Below, one piece after another: positions 29,898-41,071 of a stretch of 64,000 nucleotides of DNA. Source of the DNA: QHWT01 sp963755695 (lineage in GTDB: Bacteria; Acidobacteriota; Vicinamibacteria; Vicinamibacterales; 2-12-FULL-66-21). The DNA lies in NCBI GenBank assembly GCA_963755695.1, contig CAVWLB010000001.1, positions 744,001 through 808,000 on the forward strand. The letters run 5' to 3'. The position numbers and the translations under genes were made by a program. The notes beneath the pieces were generated by a model. That model saw only the letters and a program-made list of their open reading frames with translations. It was not told the DNA's origin and made no database searches. Each line of letters begins with the position of its first letter. The stretch's first letter is position 1.

Positions 29898-30051
29898 ACG
29901 TGAATCGTCGATTGCCGATCGTTCATCCGCAGTCCTGCCGGCTCATCGAGTGGTCATCGCCGAATCCCAAACCTTCCCGGAGTTGCGCAACGTCCTCCGG
30001 AGCGAATAGAGTAAGCTTCGCAGAGAATTAAGTTCCCGCCCCCGCAGTCCA

Positions 30052-31140
30052 ATGAAACACCGCAAGGAGACTGGGGAGATCGTCGCCCGTGTCGGCGACC
30101 TCGCCGCGGCCGGACGCCGCGCGGTTCTTGCTACGGCCGTTCGAATCACTGGTTCCTCATACCGCCGCCCTGGTGCGAAGTTTTTGATCGAGGACGATGG
30201 CAGCACGCTCGGTGGAGTAAGCGGCGGCTGCCTCGAAGCTGACGTCCGCGCCATCGCCATGGACGTAATGCGTACCGGAAAGCCGCGCCTGCTGCACTAC
30301 GAGACCGGCAGCGACGACCGCACCATCTGGGGACTCGGCCTGGGCTGCAACGGCTCGGTGGACGTGTTCGTCCAGTCGGCCACCCAGGCGCCGGCGCTGG
30401 ACACCCTGCAGGCGGTCCAGGTGCTGCTGGGGAGGGATGCCGAGCCACTGGTGATTGCCACGATCGTCGATGCGCCTGATGGCGCGGGTCGATCGATGCT
30501 GGCTGACGCTGGCGGTGTGCTCGCGGGCTCTACCGGCAATCCGGATCTCGATCGCGAGGTTGCGCGCGTGGCCGCCGCATCTCTGGCGGCCGGTCTCTCG
30601 AGACTCGACGAAATCGATCGCCGGCTGCTGTTCACCGATGTCATTGGCGCGCCACCTCGCCTGATCGTCTGCGGTGCCGGCGATGATGCGCGTCCGCTGG
30701 TGAGCTACGCATCGGACGTAGGCTTTGCGGTGACGGTCGTGGATCATCGGCCAGCCTACCTCTTGCCCGAACGCTTTCCATCGGCGAAAGGTCTCCAGCA
30801 GATGCGGCCGGAGGAAGACATCGCGGCGCTCGGCGTCGACCAGCGCGCGTTCGTTGTCGTGAAGACTCACTCGTTTGCGTCGGACCGGGAATGGGTGCGC
30901 CAGTTCGTGAAGGCGGGCGTGCCGTACATTGGCATCCTGGGACCACGCGATCGCAAGAGCGAAATCGCCAACGAGCTTGGTCTTGCCGCCGAGCAAATCT
31001 TCGGTCCCGTCGGCCTGGATATCGGCGCCGAAGGTCCCGAGCAAATTGCCATCAGCATCGTCGCTGAACTGCTGGCCGTTCGGGTCGGCCGCGAGGGCGG
31101 TCACTTGCGCAAGAAACCGGAGTCCATCCATGTCATCTGA
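30052..31140 (+). CDS. xdhC: XdhC/CoxI family molybdenum-hydroxylase maturation protein
   Basis: The 362-residue product has the XdhC N-terminal domain (GRRAVLATAVRITGSSYRRP, GGVSGGCLEADVRAIAMDVM, WGLGLGCNGSVDVFV) and a C-terminal Rossmann domain (RLIVCGAGDDARPLV). It ends with the family's GPVGLDIGAEGPEQIAISIV. XdhC proteins bind, modify (sulfurate) and insert the molybdopterin cytosine dinucleotide cofactor into xanthine/CO dehydrogenases. It is the first gene of a same-strand series leading to coxMSL, which supports a role in CO dehydrogenase maturation. It overlaps the next gene by 11 bp. Confidence 0.88.
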   Translation: MKHRKETGEIVARVGDLAAAGRRAVLATAVRITGSSYRRPGAKFLIEDDGSTLGGVSGGCLEADVRAIAMDVMRTGKPRLLHYETGSDDRTIWGLGLGCNGSVDVFVQSATQAPALDTLQAVQVLLGRDAEPLVIATIVDAPDGAGRSMLADAGGVLAGSTGNPDLDREVARVAAASLAAGLSRLDEIDRRLLFTDVIGAPPRLIVCGAGDDARPLVSYASDVGFAVTVVDHRPAYLLPERFPSAKGLQQMRPEEDIAALGVDQRAFVVVKTHSFASDREWVRQFVKAGVPYIGILGPRDRKSEIANELGLAAEQIFGPVGLDIGAEGPEQIAISIVAELLAVRVGREGGHLRKKPESIHVI

Positions 31141-31759
31141 CCGGGGTAGCGTCGCGGGAATCGTGCTGGCGGCGGGAGCGTCCACTCGCCTGGGTCGCAA
31201 CAAGCTATTCATCGAGCTCGAAGGAGAATCGCTCCTTCGGCGTGCGGTTCGACGCGTCTCGGAGGCCGGCCTCGATCCCGTGGTCGTCGTGCTCGGTCAT
31301 GAAGCCGAGCGCGCTCGTCAGGAACTCTCTGGCCTCACCTGCGTGCCGGTCCTCAATACGGAGTACCTGCGCGGCGTGAACAGTTCGATTCGGGCGGGGA
31401 TCGCCGCCGTATCGCAATCTGCGGCGGCAGTTGTCGTGCTGGCCGACATGCCGTTCGTCACATCGGAGATGATCGCGACGCTGGCCGATCGGTACCAAAC
31501 CAGCACCGCGCCGCTGGTCATCTCGGACTACGGCGGTGTGAACGCGCCGCCCATGCTCTACGACCGTTCTCTTTTCGACGAGCTGCTCTCGATGGAGGGT
31601 GAGGGTTGCGGCAAGCAAGTAGTGAAGCGCCACCGCGAGGAGGCGATTGCGGTCTCGTGGCCGTCCGAACGCTTGTTGGATCTCGATGTGCCCGACGATT
31701 ACGACCGGGTCAAGGCCCTGGTCGACAAGCGTGAAGAGGCGACCGGACATGCGCGCTGA
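31130..31759 (+). CDS. MocA-like nucleotidyltransferase (molybdenum cofactor cytidylyltransferase)
   Basis: The 209-residue protein has the MobA-like GT-A signature LAAGASTRLGRNKLFIELEG, the substrate-region DPVVVVLGHEAERARQEL, NSSIRAGIAAV and the metal-binding LADMPFV, and ends DLDVPDDYDRV. The A-x-S-x-x-x-G form is that of MocA-type enzymes, which join CTP to molybdopterin to make the cofactor used by CO and xanthine dehydrogenases. Position between two XdhC genes fits. The start ATG overlaps the xdhC end, and the gene overlaps the next one by 11 bp, so the three are translationally coupled. Confidence 0.87.
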   Translation: MSSDRGSVAGIVLAAGASTRLGRNKLFIELEGESLLRRAVRRVSEAGLDPVVVVLGHEAERARQELSGLTCVPVLNTEYLRGVNSSIRAGIAAVSQSAAAVVVLADMPFVTSEMIATLADRYQTSTAPLVISDYGGVNAPPMLYDRSLFDELLSMEGEGCGKQVVKRHREEAIAVSWPSERLLDLDVPDDYDRVKALVDKREEATGHAR

Positions 31760-32735
31760 CCTGTTGTTCCGCGCGGCGGAGCTCACGCGCAAGGGCGAAG
31801 CCTTTGCCGTTGCCACCGTCGTGCGACGGGAGCCGGCAAGCTCCGCCCAGGTCGGTAACACGGCGCTCGTGGAAGAGAGCGGCGCTTTTCACGGGTGGCT
31901 CGGCGGAAGCTGCATCCAGCCGACCGTCGTTCGCGAAGCGGCGGCGGCAATCAAGGATGCCGCGCCGCGTCTCATCTCGTTGTCGCCGAATCCCGACGCG
32001 GATCGCCGGCCGGGCGTCGCAACGTTTGCCATGACCTGTCACAGCGGAGGTAGCGTGGAGATCTTCATCGAGCCGGTCATGCCCGCGCCGCGGCTCCTGG
32101 TGTTCGGCGTCTCTCCGGCAGCACAGGCACTTGCGCGACTTGGCGCGGTCATGGGCTATGCCGTCGATGCCATCGATCCCGAAGCAGACCGCGAGACGTT
32201 CGCCGGCGCGGATCGGATCATGGCGGAGTTTCGCGCGTCAGACTTCAGCGTGTTGCCGGCATCGCAACGGCGGCGCGTCTTCGCGGTGGTCGCGACGCTC
32301 GGTCAGCATGACGAAGAAGCCACGATGAACGCGCTGGCCATCGAAGCCGCGTATGTTGGCGTCGTAGCCAGCCGGAAGCGGTTCGCGCAGATCGCGGACA
32401 CCTTGATCAACCGGGGTGTCCCGTCGGATGCGCTCGCACGCGTCACGAATCCAGCGGGTATCGACATCGGGGCCCGCTCGCCTGAAGAGATTGCGCTCAG
32501 TATCCTCGCGGAGATCGTGCGCGTCCGGTGCAGCGCCGCCGACCGAGATCACTCAGGTGACGCGCCTGTGGAAGCCGTCGCGGAGGAGCGCGATCCCGTA
32601 TGTGGCATGACGGTCTCTCCGGCCGGCGCCAGGCATCGGGTTGAGCACGCCGGCCGCACGTTCTACTTCTGCTGTGGCGGATGCCGCGAGCAGTTCCTCG
32701 CCTCCCCCGAGCGGTTCACATCCGCGCTGGCCTGA
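31749..32735 (+). CDS. XdhC family protein fused to a C-terminal YHS metal-binding domain
   Basis: The product is 328 residues. The N-terminal XdhC domain reads FAVATVVRREPASSAQVGNT, GWLGGSCIQPTVVREAAAAI and FAMTCHSGGSVEIFIEPVMP. The Rossmann domain (PRLLVFGVSPAAQALARLGA) has the family end AGIDIGARSPEEIALSIL. After a short linker a YHS domain follows from about residue 280: ERDPVCGMTVSP, then TFYFCCGGCREQFL. YHS domains occur in copper ATPases (and in copA of this window) and bind soft metals through Cys. Because the CO dehydrogenase site is Mo-S-Cu, a copper role for this fusion is an attractive inference, not a demonstrated one. Confidence 0.88.
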   Translation: MRADLLFRAAELTRKGEAFAVATVVRREPASSAQVGNTALVEESGAFHGWLGGSCIQPTVVREAAAAIKDAAPRLISLSPNPDADRRPGVATFAMTCHSGGSVEIFIEPVMPAPRLLVFGVSPAAQALARLGAVMGYAVDAIDPEADRETFAGADRIMAEFRASDFSVLPASQRRRVFAVVATLGQHDEEATMNALAIEAAYVGVVASRKRFAQIADTLINRGVPSDALARVTNPAGIDIGARSPEEIALSILAEIVRVRCSAADRDHSGDAPVEAVAEERDPVCGMTVSPAGARHRVEHAGRTFYFCCGGCREQFLASPERFTSALA

Positions 32736-32743
32736 GGGATCGC

Positions 32744-33640
32744 GTGAAACCCGAGATCCAATCCGTGCAGGACGGCCTCGAGCGCCACGGTTACATCGCC
32801 GATCCGGCAATCGCCACGGCAGTCTTCTTGAGCCGGGAGCTGCGCAAGCCGCTTCTTGTCGAGGGAGATGCCGGCGGCGGCAAGACCGAACTCGCGAAAG
32901 TGCTGGCACTCCTGCTGGACACCGAGCTCATTCGGCTGCAGTGCTACGAGGGTCTCGACGTCAACACCGCGTTGTACGAGTGGAACTATCCCCGACAGAT
33001 CCTGCGCGCCCGGCTCGCGGAGCAGGAAGGAATGAGCGCCTCGGAAGTCGAGGATCTCATTTTCAGCCGGCGCTACCTTCTCGAGCGGCCGCTGCTCCAG
33101 GCAATCACCCGTCCGCACGCCCCGGCAGTGCTGCTCCTCGACGAGATCGATCGCGCGGACGAGGGGTTCGAGGCGTTCCTGCTCGAGGTCCTGTCGGATT
33201 TTCAGGTGACGATTCCGGAGCTCGGGACGATCCGCGCCGAGCACCAACCGTACGTTGTCCTCACGTCGAATCGCAGCCGCGAGATCGGTGATGCCTTGCG
33301 ACGGCGGTGTCTGTATCTCTACATCGAACATCCGACGCTCGAGAAGGAAGTCCGGATCATCCGCACCAAGGTCCCGCAGGTCAGCGAGCGGCTGGCGACC
33401 GAAATCGGCCGTTTCCTGCAGGTGCTGCGCAAGCGGCATTTGTCGAAGACGCCGGGCGTCGCCGAGACGATTGACTGGGCAGCGGCGCTCGTTCGACTGC
33501 ACCACGATCGTCTCGATTCCCAGGTGGTGTCCGAGACCCTCGGCTGCATTCTCAAAGATCACCAGGACATCGAGACCGTCGGCGGTTCGGACATCGACGC
33601 GCTGGTCGCCGCCGTACAAACCACCGAGGACGGGGCATGA
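32744..33640 (+). CDS. coxD: CoxD-like MoxR-family AAA+ ATPase
   Basis: The 298-residue AAA+ protein has Walker A in LLVEGDAGGGKTELAK, Walker B in AVLLLDEIDRADEGFEAFLL, sensor-1-like VVLTSNRSREIGDALRRRC and a C-terminal helical lid. CoxD of Oligotropha is a MoxR-type chaperone needed to assemble the Mo-Cu site of CO dehydrogenase, and the neighbouring coxE-coxG-coxMSL supports that assignment. The GTG at 32744 is chosen because it follows the upstream stop closely. The stop overlaps the coxE start (ATGA). Confidence 0.88.
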   Translation: MKPEIQSVQDGLERHGYIADPAIATAVFLSRELRKPLLVEGDAGGGKTELAKVLALLLDTELIRLQCYEGLDVNTALYEWNYPRQILRARLAEQEGMSASEVEDLIFSRRYLLERPLLQAITRPHAPAVLLLDEIDRADEGFEAFLLEVLSDFQVTIPELGTIRAEHQPYVVLTSNRSREIGDALRRRCLYLYIEHPTLEKEVRIIRTKVPQVSERLATEIGRFLQVLRKRHLSKTPGVAETIDWAAALVRLHHDRLDSQVVSETLGCILKDHQDIETVGGSDIDALVAAVQTTEDGA

Positions 33641-34755
33641 CCAACGATCTGTTGGTACACCTCGCGCGGTTCGCGGGACATCTCCGCTCGAGGGGCCTCG
33701 CGATTGGTGTCGGCGACGAGGTCGATGCCGCTCGCGCGCTGCTGCTGGTCGACCTCTCCGACCGCGCCGAAGTCCACCGTGCGCTGCGGGTGGTCCTGAA
33801 GATTCATCGCCGCGATTGGCCAGTCTTCGATGAGCTGTTTGGCCGGCTGTGGACGTCGGCCGTGCCGCGTTTCATGCCAGAGGATCGCCGCTCGAGTCCC
33901 GCGATTGCCGGCGGTCCCGGACGGCTCGACCGGTCGCACGGCCTCGACATCCGCACGGCCGTCGAACGCTCGACCCGCAGCGCGGCCGCCGAGCCTGGTT
34001 ACAGTCCAGATCATGTCCTGCGCCGAAAGCCGTTCGACGAGTGCTCCGCCGGCGACCTGGCAGCCATGGAAGGACTCCTCGCACGGCTGGCTCGCAAGCT
34101 TGCGGCCCACCGCAGCCGGCGACTCGTTCCGTCGCGCCTCGGCCGAATCACCGATCTCCGCCGAAGCCTGCGGCGTGCGATCGATACTGGCGGCGAGCTG
34201 GTTTCGCTCGCATATCGCGCCCGGGCGATCGAACGGCCCGAGCTCGTCGTGCTGTGCGACACGAGCGGCTCGATGGACCGGCACGCCCGATTTCTGCTCG
34301 CGTTCGCCATCGCGCTGCGCCGGGTTGCGCGCAATACCGAGGTGTTCGTGTTCAACACGTCGCTCAGGCGTGTCACCTCGTCGATCGCGACCGGCCAGAT
34401 CGGCCGCACCCTGGATCGCCTCGAATCAGGAGTGCCGGACTGGTCGGGGGGTACGAAGATCGGTGAGTCCCTGAACGAGTTCGTGTCGCGACATCTCGAT
34501 CGACTCGTCAGTCGCAAGTCGGTCGTGATCATTTTCAGCGACGGTCTCGATCGAGGCGACACCTCGCTCGTGGCGGGGGCGATGCGCGCGATTCGAGCGC
34601 GGGCTGGCCGGGTGATCTGGCTGAATCCGCTCGCTGGAGATGCCCGTTACGAGCCGACCGCGCGCGCGATGGCCGCCGCGCGGCCGTTCATCCATTGTCT
34701 TGCGCCCGCGCACGACCTCGAGTCGCTGGAACGACTGCTGCCCGAGCTGGCCTGA
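33637..34755 (+). CDS. coxE: CoxE-like VWA-domain protein
   Basis: The 372-residue protein starts MTNDLLVHLARFAGHLRSRG. It has the CoxE N-terminal region (GVGDEVDAARALLLVDLSDR) and a C-terminal von Willebrand A domain with the MIDAS motif D-T-S-G-S-M-D (VVLCDTSGSMDRHARFLLAF) and a second acidic motif (IIFSDGLDRGDTS). MoxR AAA+ and VWA proteins act as pairs in metalloenzyme maturation; CoxD and CoxE are such a pair for CO dehydrogenase. It overlaps coxD by 4 bp and is followed 9 bp later by coxG. There is no frame change. Confidence 0.88.
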   Translation: MTNDLLVHLARFAGHLRSRGLAIGVGDEVDAARALLLVDLSDRAEVHRALRVVLKIHRRDWPVFDELFGRLWTSAVPRFMPEDRRSSPAIAGGPGRLDRSHGLDIRTAVERSTRSAAAEPGYSPDHVLRRKPFDECSAGDLAAMEGLLARLARKLAAHRSRRLVPSRLGRITDLRRSLRRAIDTGGELVSLAYRARAIERPELVVLCDTSGSMDRHARFLLAFAIALRRVARNTEVFVFNTSLRRVTSSIATGQIGRTLDRLESGVPDWSGGTKIGESLNEFVSRHLDRLVSRKSVVIIFSDGLDRGDTSLVAGAMRAIRARAGRVIWLNPLAGDARYEPTARAMAAARPFIHCLAPAHDLESLERLLPELA

Positions 34756-34764
34756 GGGAGTCTC

Positions 34765-35442
34765 ATGGAAATATCGAAAACCTTCGTCGTTGGTGCATCA
34801 CCGGATGTCACCTGGCAATTCCTCACCGATCCGCGTCGGGTCGCGCAGTGCCTTCCTGGGGCCACCATCACCGAACAGCTCGACGAACGGACGCATGCCG
34901 GAACGGTCTCGATGAAGGTCGGGCCGATCACCGCCACGTTCAAGGGCACACTCCGCTTCGAGCGCATCGACGCCGCGACCCACACCGCCGAAATCGTGGC
35001 CGCCGGCCAGGACGTCAAAGGCAAGGGCGGCGCCGACATGCGGATGACGAGCCATCTCATCGAGCGGGCTCCCGGCGAAACCGAAGTGACGATCGCCTCG
35101 AACGTGAATGTCGTCGGCGTGCTCGCGCAGTTCGGCCGGGGGATCATCCAGGACGTCAGCGATCAGGTGTTCGACAAGTTCGTTGGCGCAGTCCGCGCCG
35201 AGCTCGAAACGCCGCCTGGCAGTATTGGCGTGACGGGCAATCATCAGGCCTCGGCGGCGACGGCAGGTGTTGCGGTGCTTCCACAGCCGCCCGCAGTTGC
35301 GCCGCCTGCCGCGCCACCGATCGAAGTGTTCTCGACCGCCTCGACGGTGATTGGGCGCGCGGCAGGCCGAAGCGTTCGCCGTCCGCTCGTATGGGTCGGC
35401 ATTCTCGTAGTGCTTGTCATCATCTATTTACTGTTTAGGTGA
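34765..35442 (+). CDS. coxG: CoxG-like SRPBCC protein with C-terminal membrane anchor
   Basis: The 225-residue protein has a CoxG/SRPBCC domain (MEISKTFVVGASPDVTWQFL, RVAQCLPGATITEQLDERTH, GPITATFKGTLRFERID, VNVVGVLAQFGRGIIQDVSD). A Pro/Ala-rich linker follows, then a terminal hydrophobic helix (RPLVWVGILVVLVIIYLLF). CoxG is proposed to recruit CO dehydrogenase to the membrane for electron transfer to quinone or cytochromes. GGGAG precedes the ATG. It ends the intact upstream half of the cox locus; a 226-bp gap with tandem repeats separates it from coxM. Confidence 0.9.
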   Translation: MEISKTFVVGASPDVTWQFLTDPRRVAQCLPGATITEQLDERTHAGTVSMKVGPITATFKGTLRFERIDAATHTAEIVAAGQDVKGKGGADMRMTSHLIERAPGETEVTIASNVNVVGVLAQFGRGIIQDVSDQVFDKFVGAVRAELETPPGSIGVTGNHQASAATAGVAVLPQPPAVAPPAAPPIEVFSTASTVIGRAAGRSVRRPLVWVGILVVLVIIYLLFR

Positions 35443-35479
35443 TGAAAAGGTCAGCTGAGGAACGGTAGAAGGGTCCCAC

Positions 35480-35650
35480 GCGCCAGTCGCGAACGGAACG
35501 GAGCGGCCGACGCAGCGCCGCGTAGTGAACTGAGCCTAAGCGAGGGTCGAGGGTCGCGAGCGCCGGTCGCGAACGAAACGGAGCGGCCGACAGAGCGGCC
35601 GCGGAGTGAAGGAAGCCTAAGCGAGGGGCCGAAGGACCCGAGCGCCAAGA
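35480..35650. repeat. Tandem 80/82-bp repeat between coxG and coxM
   Basis: Two imperfect copies start at 35480 and 35560, each with CGCGAACG-A-ACGGAGCGGCCGA near the front and GCCTAAGCGAGGG near the end. A third copy begins GCGCCA at 35642 but runs straight into the coxM leader. The unit has the ring of a widely dispersed intergenic repeat. It would lie in the 5' untranslated region if coxG and coxM are co-transcribed. Confidence 0.8.
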
Positions 35651-35667
35651 GATGAAAGGAGCGATCG

Positions 35668-36542
35668 ATGATCCCTGCGCCGTTCGACTATCACGCCCCG
35701 GCGTCGCTGGCTGATGCGATTGGCCTGCTTCAGCAGCACGGCGACGACGCCAAGGTGCTCTCGGGGGGACAAAGCCTGCTGCCACTGCTCAAGCTGCGCC
35801 TCGCGTCGCCGGTCCATCTGGTCGACATCGGACGCATCCCGGGTCTCGAATACATCAAGGAAGAGGATGGATACCTGAAGATCGGCGGGCGCACGCGCGA
35901 GTCGGCGCTGGAGCGGTCCGATTTGATCAAGACGAAGTATCCGATTCTCTACGACACGGCGAGCGTGATTGCCGATCCGCTCGTCCGCAACCGGGCGACC
36001 GTCGGCGGCAACCTCGCGCACGCCGATCCGGCCAACGATCATCCGGCGACCATGCTCGCCCTGGGCGCCGAGGTGGTCGTGACCGGTCCCGGCGGCGAGC
36101 GCAAGATCGCGATCGAGAAGTTCTTCACCGGTCTGTTTTCGCACCGCGCTCGCGCCCGACGAGATCCTGACCGAGATCCGAATCCCCATTCCGCCGCCGC
36201 GGAGCGGCGGGGCCTACGTGAAGCTCGAGCGCAAGGTGGGCGACTTCGCGACGGCCGCTGCGGCCGTGCAGGTGACGCTCGGCGCGACCGGAGCGATCGA
36301 GCGGGCCGGCATCGGCGCTGACCAGCGCCGGGCCGACGCCGATCAAGGCGTCGAGGCCGAGCGCTTCCTCCAGGGCAAGACGCCGGACGCGGCGACGATT
36401 GCCGAGGCCGCGCGGCTGGCGGGCAAGGCGGCGTCCCCCTCGCCCGATCGGCGCGGGTCGGTCGAATACAAGCGCGAGATGGCGCGGGTGCTGACCGCGC
36501 GGGCCCTGCCGCCGGCGGTCGAGCGGGCCGGGAGGACGGTAG
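35668..36542 (+). CDS. coxM: Aerobic CO dehydrogenase medium (FAD-binding) subunit, frameshifted
   Basis: CoxM carries FAD and passes electrons from the CoxS iron-sulfur clusters. The N-terminus reads MIPAPFDYHAPASLADAIGL. FAD-binding motifs are KVLSGGQSLLPLLKLRLASP and NRATVGGNLAHADPANDHPA. After a frame change near 36140 the reading continues APDEILTEIRIPIPP and KLERKVGDFATAAAAVQVTL to the C-terminal CO-dehydrogenase flavoprotein domain, with a second frame change near 36325. The TAG at 36540 would then stop it 2 bp before coxS. GAAAGGAG precedes the ATG. Length of about 285 residues is normal. Confidence 0.88.
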
Positions 36543-36544
36543 CC

Positions 36545-37016
36545 ATGTCGAAGCACAACATTCGCGTCACGATCAACGGCACGGCGCACGAGGCGGAGGT
36601 CGAGTCGCGGCTGCTGCTCGTCCATTTCCTGCGCGATCAGCTCGGCCTGACCGGCACCCACATCGGCTGCGACACGACCCACTGCGGCGCGTGCACCGTG
36701 CTCCTCGACGGCGAGCCGGTCAAGTCGTGCACCGTGCTCGCGGTGCAGGCCGACGGCGCCACGATCGTGACCGTCGAAGGGCTCGAGCAGGACGGCAAGC
36801 TCCATCCGCTCCAGGAAGGGTTCTGGCAGGAGCACGGGCTGCAGTGCGGCTTCTGCACGCCGGGCATGCTGATGACCGGCTTACGCGCTTCTCAGACGCA
36901 CACCGACGCCCAGCGAAGCGGAGATCCGCCAGGCGATCTCCGGCAATCTCTGCCGCTGCACCGGCTACGTCAACATCGTCAAGTCGATCCAGTACGCGGC
37001 CGCACGGCCGCGATGA
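36545..37016 (+). CDS. coxS: Aerobic CO dehydrogenase small (2Fe-2S) subunit, frameshifted near the end
   Basis: The product starts MSKHNIRVTINGTAHEAEVE. The plant-type cluster is C-D-T-T-H-C-G-A-C...C (GCDTTHCGACTVLLDGEPVK). The second cluster is C-G-F-C-T-P-G and, after frame changes near 36884-36925, C-R-C-T-G-Y in SGNLCRCTGYVNIVKSIQ. All eight cysteine ligands are therefore present. The gene follows coxM by 2 bp and precedes coxL by 11 bp, the canonical M-S-L order. GGGAGGA precedes the ATG. About 156 residues are expected after correction. Confidence 0.9.
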
Positions 37017-37027
37017 GGGAGGAGCCG

Positions 37028-39408
<2,381 letters not shown>

Positions 39409-39435
39409 ACGCGTTTCACCTTCGAGACGAGATCG

Positions 39436-40278
39436 ATGACCACTGCTCAGCGGACGCCCTGGCTCTCAGGGCTCCGCTGGATTTCCCTGGCGCTGTTCGT
39501 CGCGACCGTCACGACGCTCGTGGTCCTGCCGCGTCTGCAGCCGCCACTGACGGCACGTCAGATTCGTTCACAGCTGCTGCAGGAGCTTCATCCGGTCGCG
39601 CTGAAGAATTGCACCATGCGACGGTTTGGCGGCGCGAACGACGGCGGCTACTTGATGTGCGAGAACCTGCTCGGCAATGCCAAAGTGGCGTACTCCTATG
39701 GCATCGGACCCACCGACGACTGGGGATGTGTCGTCTCTCAGCGCTACGGCTTGACCGTTCATCAATACGATTGCTTCAGCCCGCCGCTCGCCGGTTGTCC
39801 GAACGGCCGATCGATCTTCCACGACGAGTGCATCGGTCCCAGGCGGGCGACCATCGACTCACGGCGTTTCGACACGCTCAGCGCGCAGTTGTCGAGGAAC
39901 GGCGATGCGGGCAAGAGGCTGGTCGTGAAGATCGACATCGAAGGCGCCGAGCTGGCGTCGCTGATGGCGACACCGGATTCGGTCCTCGGGCGCATCGACG
40001 AGCTCGCCATGGAAATCCACGGCGCCGATCGATGGTTTCTCGCGCTGGTCAGAAAGCTCAAACGGACGTTCTACCTGGTCCACCTGCACTACAACAACAA
40101 CGCCTGCACCGCGCTGAAATCGAGCCCGCTTCCGGCATCGGTCTATCAAGTCCTTCTCGTCAACAAGCGAATCGGCGTTCTCGATTCCACCAGGACGCCG
40201 ACATTGCCCCATCCGCTCGACGCACCGGACTACGCACGCGGACAGGACTGCCAGGTTCCGAGCCCGATAGAGCAGTAG
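39436..40278 (+). CDS. FkbM/METTL24-like methyltransferase-type protein with N-terminal membrane anchor
   Basis: The 280-residue protein has an N-terminal transmembrane helix (ISLALFVATVTTLVVLP). The following domain has GGANDGGYLMCENLLGNAKV, AYSYGIGPTDDWGCVVSQRY and VVKIDIEGAELASLM. The K-I-D-I-E-G-A-E motif is typical of FkbM-type SAM methyltransferases and G-x-N-D-G-G-Y-x-x-C of the METTL24-like relatives. The acceptor is unknown; a membrane-tethered enzyme acting on a glycan or lipid is possible. It begins 27 bp after coxL, but nothing suggests a role in CO oxidation. Confidence 0.65.
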   Translation: MTTAQRTPWLSGLRWISLALFVATVTTLVVLPRLQPPLTARQIRSQLLQELHPVALKNCTMRRFGGANDGGYLMCENLLGNAKVAYSYGIGPTDDWGCVVSQRYGLTVHQYDCFSPPLAGCPNGRSIFHDECIGPRRATIDSRRFDTLSAQLSRNGDAGKRLVVKIDIEGAELASLMATPDSVLGRIDELAMEIHGADRWFLALVRKLKRTFYLVHLHYNNNACTALKSSPLPASVYQVLLVNKRIGVLDSTRTPTLPHPLDAPDYARGQDCQVPSPIEQ

Positions 40279-40307
40279 CCTTGACCTCGGCGCGGGAATG
40301 TCGGACG

Positions 40308-40730
40308 ATGCCGCGCATGGTTGCGAAACAGGACAGCGTCGTCAGTGTCGAAACAACTGCGGCAAAGCTGCCGGAGGGCGTGCTCGCGATTGACGCGCTC
40401 GAACCGGAGTCACAGAGCGGATGCACGGTGTTCGTGCACTACAACGGTCCAACCGATCAGTTGAGCGGCGTCTGTACCGGGATGGCGGTTCTGGAGCCTG
40501 GTGCCAGTCCGCATCCGGTTCACCAGCATCCCGAAGAAGAGTTCCTGATCATCGCTGCGGGCACCGGCGAGATCGAGTGCGACGGCAAGACGACGGCGGT
40601 CGGCCCGGGCGCGATCATGTACTGCGCTGGCAACACGCCGCATGGAATCGTCAACACCGGGAAGGTGCCGCTGACGTTCTACTGGTCGAAGTGGATGGCG
40701 CGTTCCGCGTCGATCACCTCGAACACGTAG
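40308..40730 (+). CDS. Single-domain cupin protein
   Basis: The product is 140 residues. The cupin core is clear: motif 1 is H-P-V-H-Q-H-P-E-E-E-F-L (ASPHPVHQHPEEEFLIIAAG) and motif 2 is GPGAIMYCAGNTPHGIVNTG. Two His plus Glu in motif 1 and a His in motif 2 form the usual metal site. No substrate can be suggested. The first ATG at 40308 is used; one at 40317 is an alternative. Its last 52 bp overlap the convergent VOC gene, so the true 3' end may be slightly earlier. Confidence 0.82.
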   Translation: MPRMVAKQDSVVSVETTAAKLPEGVLAIDALEPESQSGCTVFVHYNGPTDQLSGVCTGMAVLEPGASPHPVHQHPEEEFLIIAAGTGEIECDGKTTAVGPGAIMYCAGNTPHGIVNTGKVPLTFYWSKWMARSASITSNT

Positions 40731-41071
40731 CCGTTCACCGGTTCGCGAAAGAAGAACCGCTCGAACGGCGTCGTCCGGAGCGGTTCGATCAACTCTGCAC
40801 CTTCGGCGGCGAGTCGCTGTTTAAGAGCGGAGAACTGCGCCAGCGGATAGAACACCGCGACGTGGCGGCCGAACTCACTCTCGAATGGCGATACCTCGAA
40901 TCGCTCCACGAACAGGACGTGCAGTTCCTGGCCGCGTCCCAGGTCGAGCCAGATCACTTTGACCGGAGAGTTGTCCGGCACTGCCCGCCGGGCATATCCC
41001 AGGGTCCGCTCGAAGAACGACGCGGTTTTCTCGACCTCGGACGTGGCCAGCGTCAAGTGAGCAAAACTCAT
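40679..41071 (-). CDS. VOC-superfamily (glyoxalase/bleomycin resistance-like) protein
   Basis: The 130-residue protein has the paired beta-alpha-beta-beta-beta modules of the VOC fold. It starts MSFAHLTLATSEVEKTASFF and has ERTLGYARR, VIWLDLGRGQELHVLFV and a final E-P-V-N-G-Y-V-F-E-V strand with a metal-ligand-like Glu. The function is unassigned. It overlaps the upstream DinB-like gene by 4 bp (ATGA), so the two form an operon. Its 3' end overlaps the convergent cupin gene by 52 bp. Confidence 0.8.
   Translation of the reverse strand: MSFAHLTLATSEVEKTASFFERTLGYARRAVPDNSPVKVIWLDLGRGQELHVLFVERFEVSPFESEFGRHVAVFYPLAQFSALKQRLAAEGAELIEPLRTTPFERFFFREPVNGYVFEVIDAERAIHFDQ

Noticed and set aside
32641..33291. 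216-codon plus-strand ORF overlapping coxD
   Set aside because: It is out of frame with the clear AAA+ protein, Arg/Pro/Ser-rich and without motifs.
40679..40730. 52-bp overlap of the cupin and VOC genes as a regulatory antisense overlap
   Set aside because: A small indel near the cupin end would remove it; nothing suggests function.
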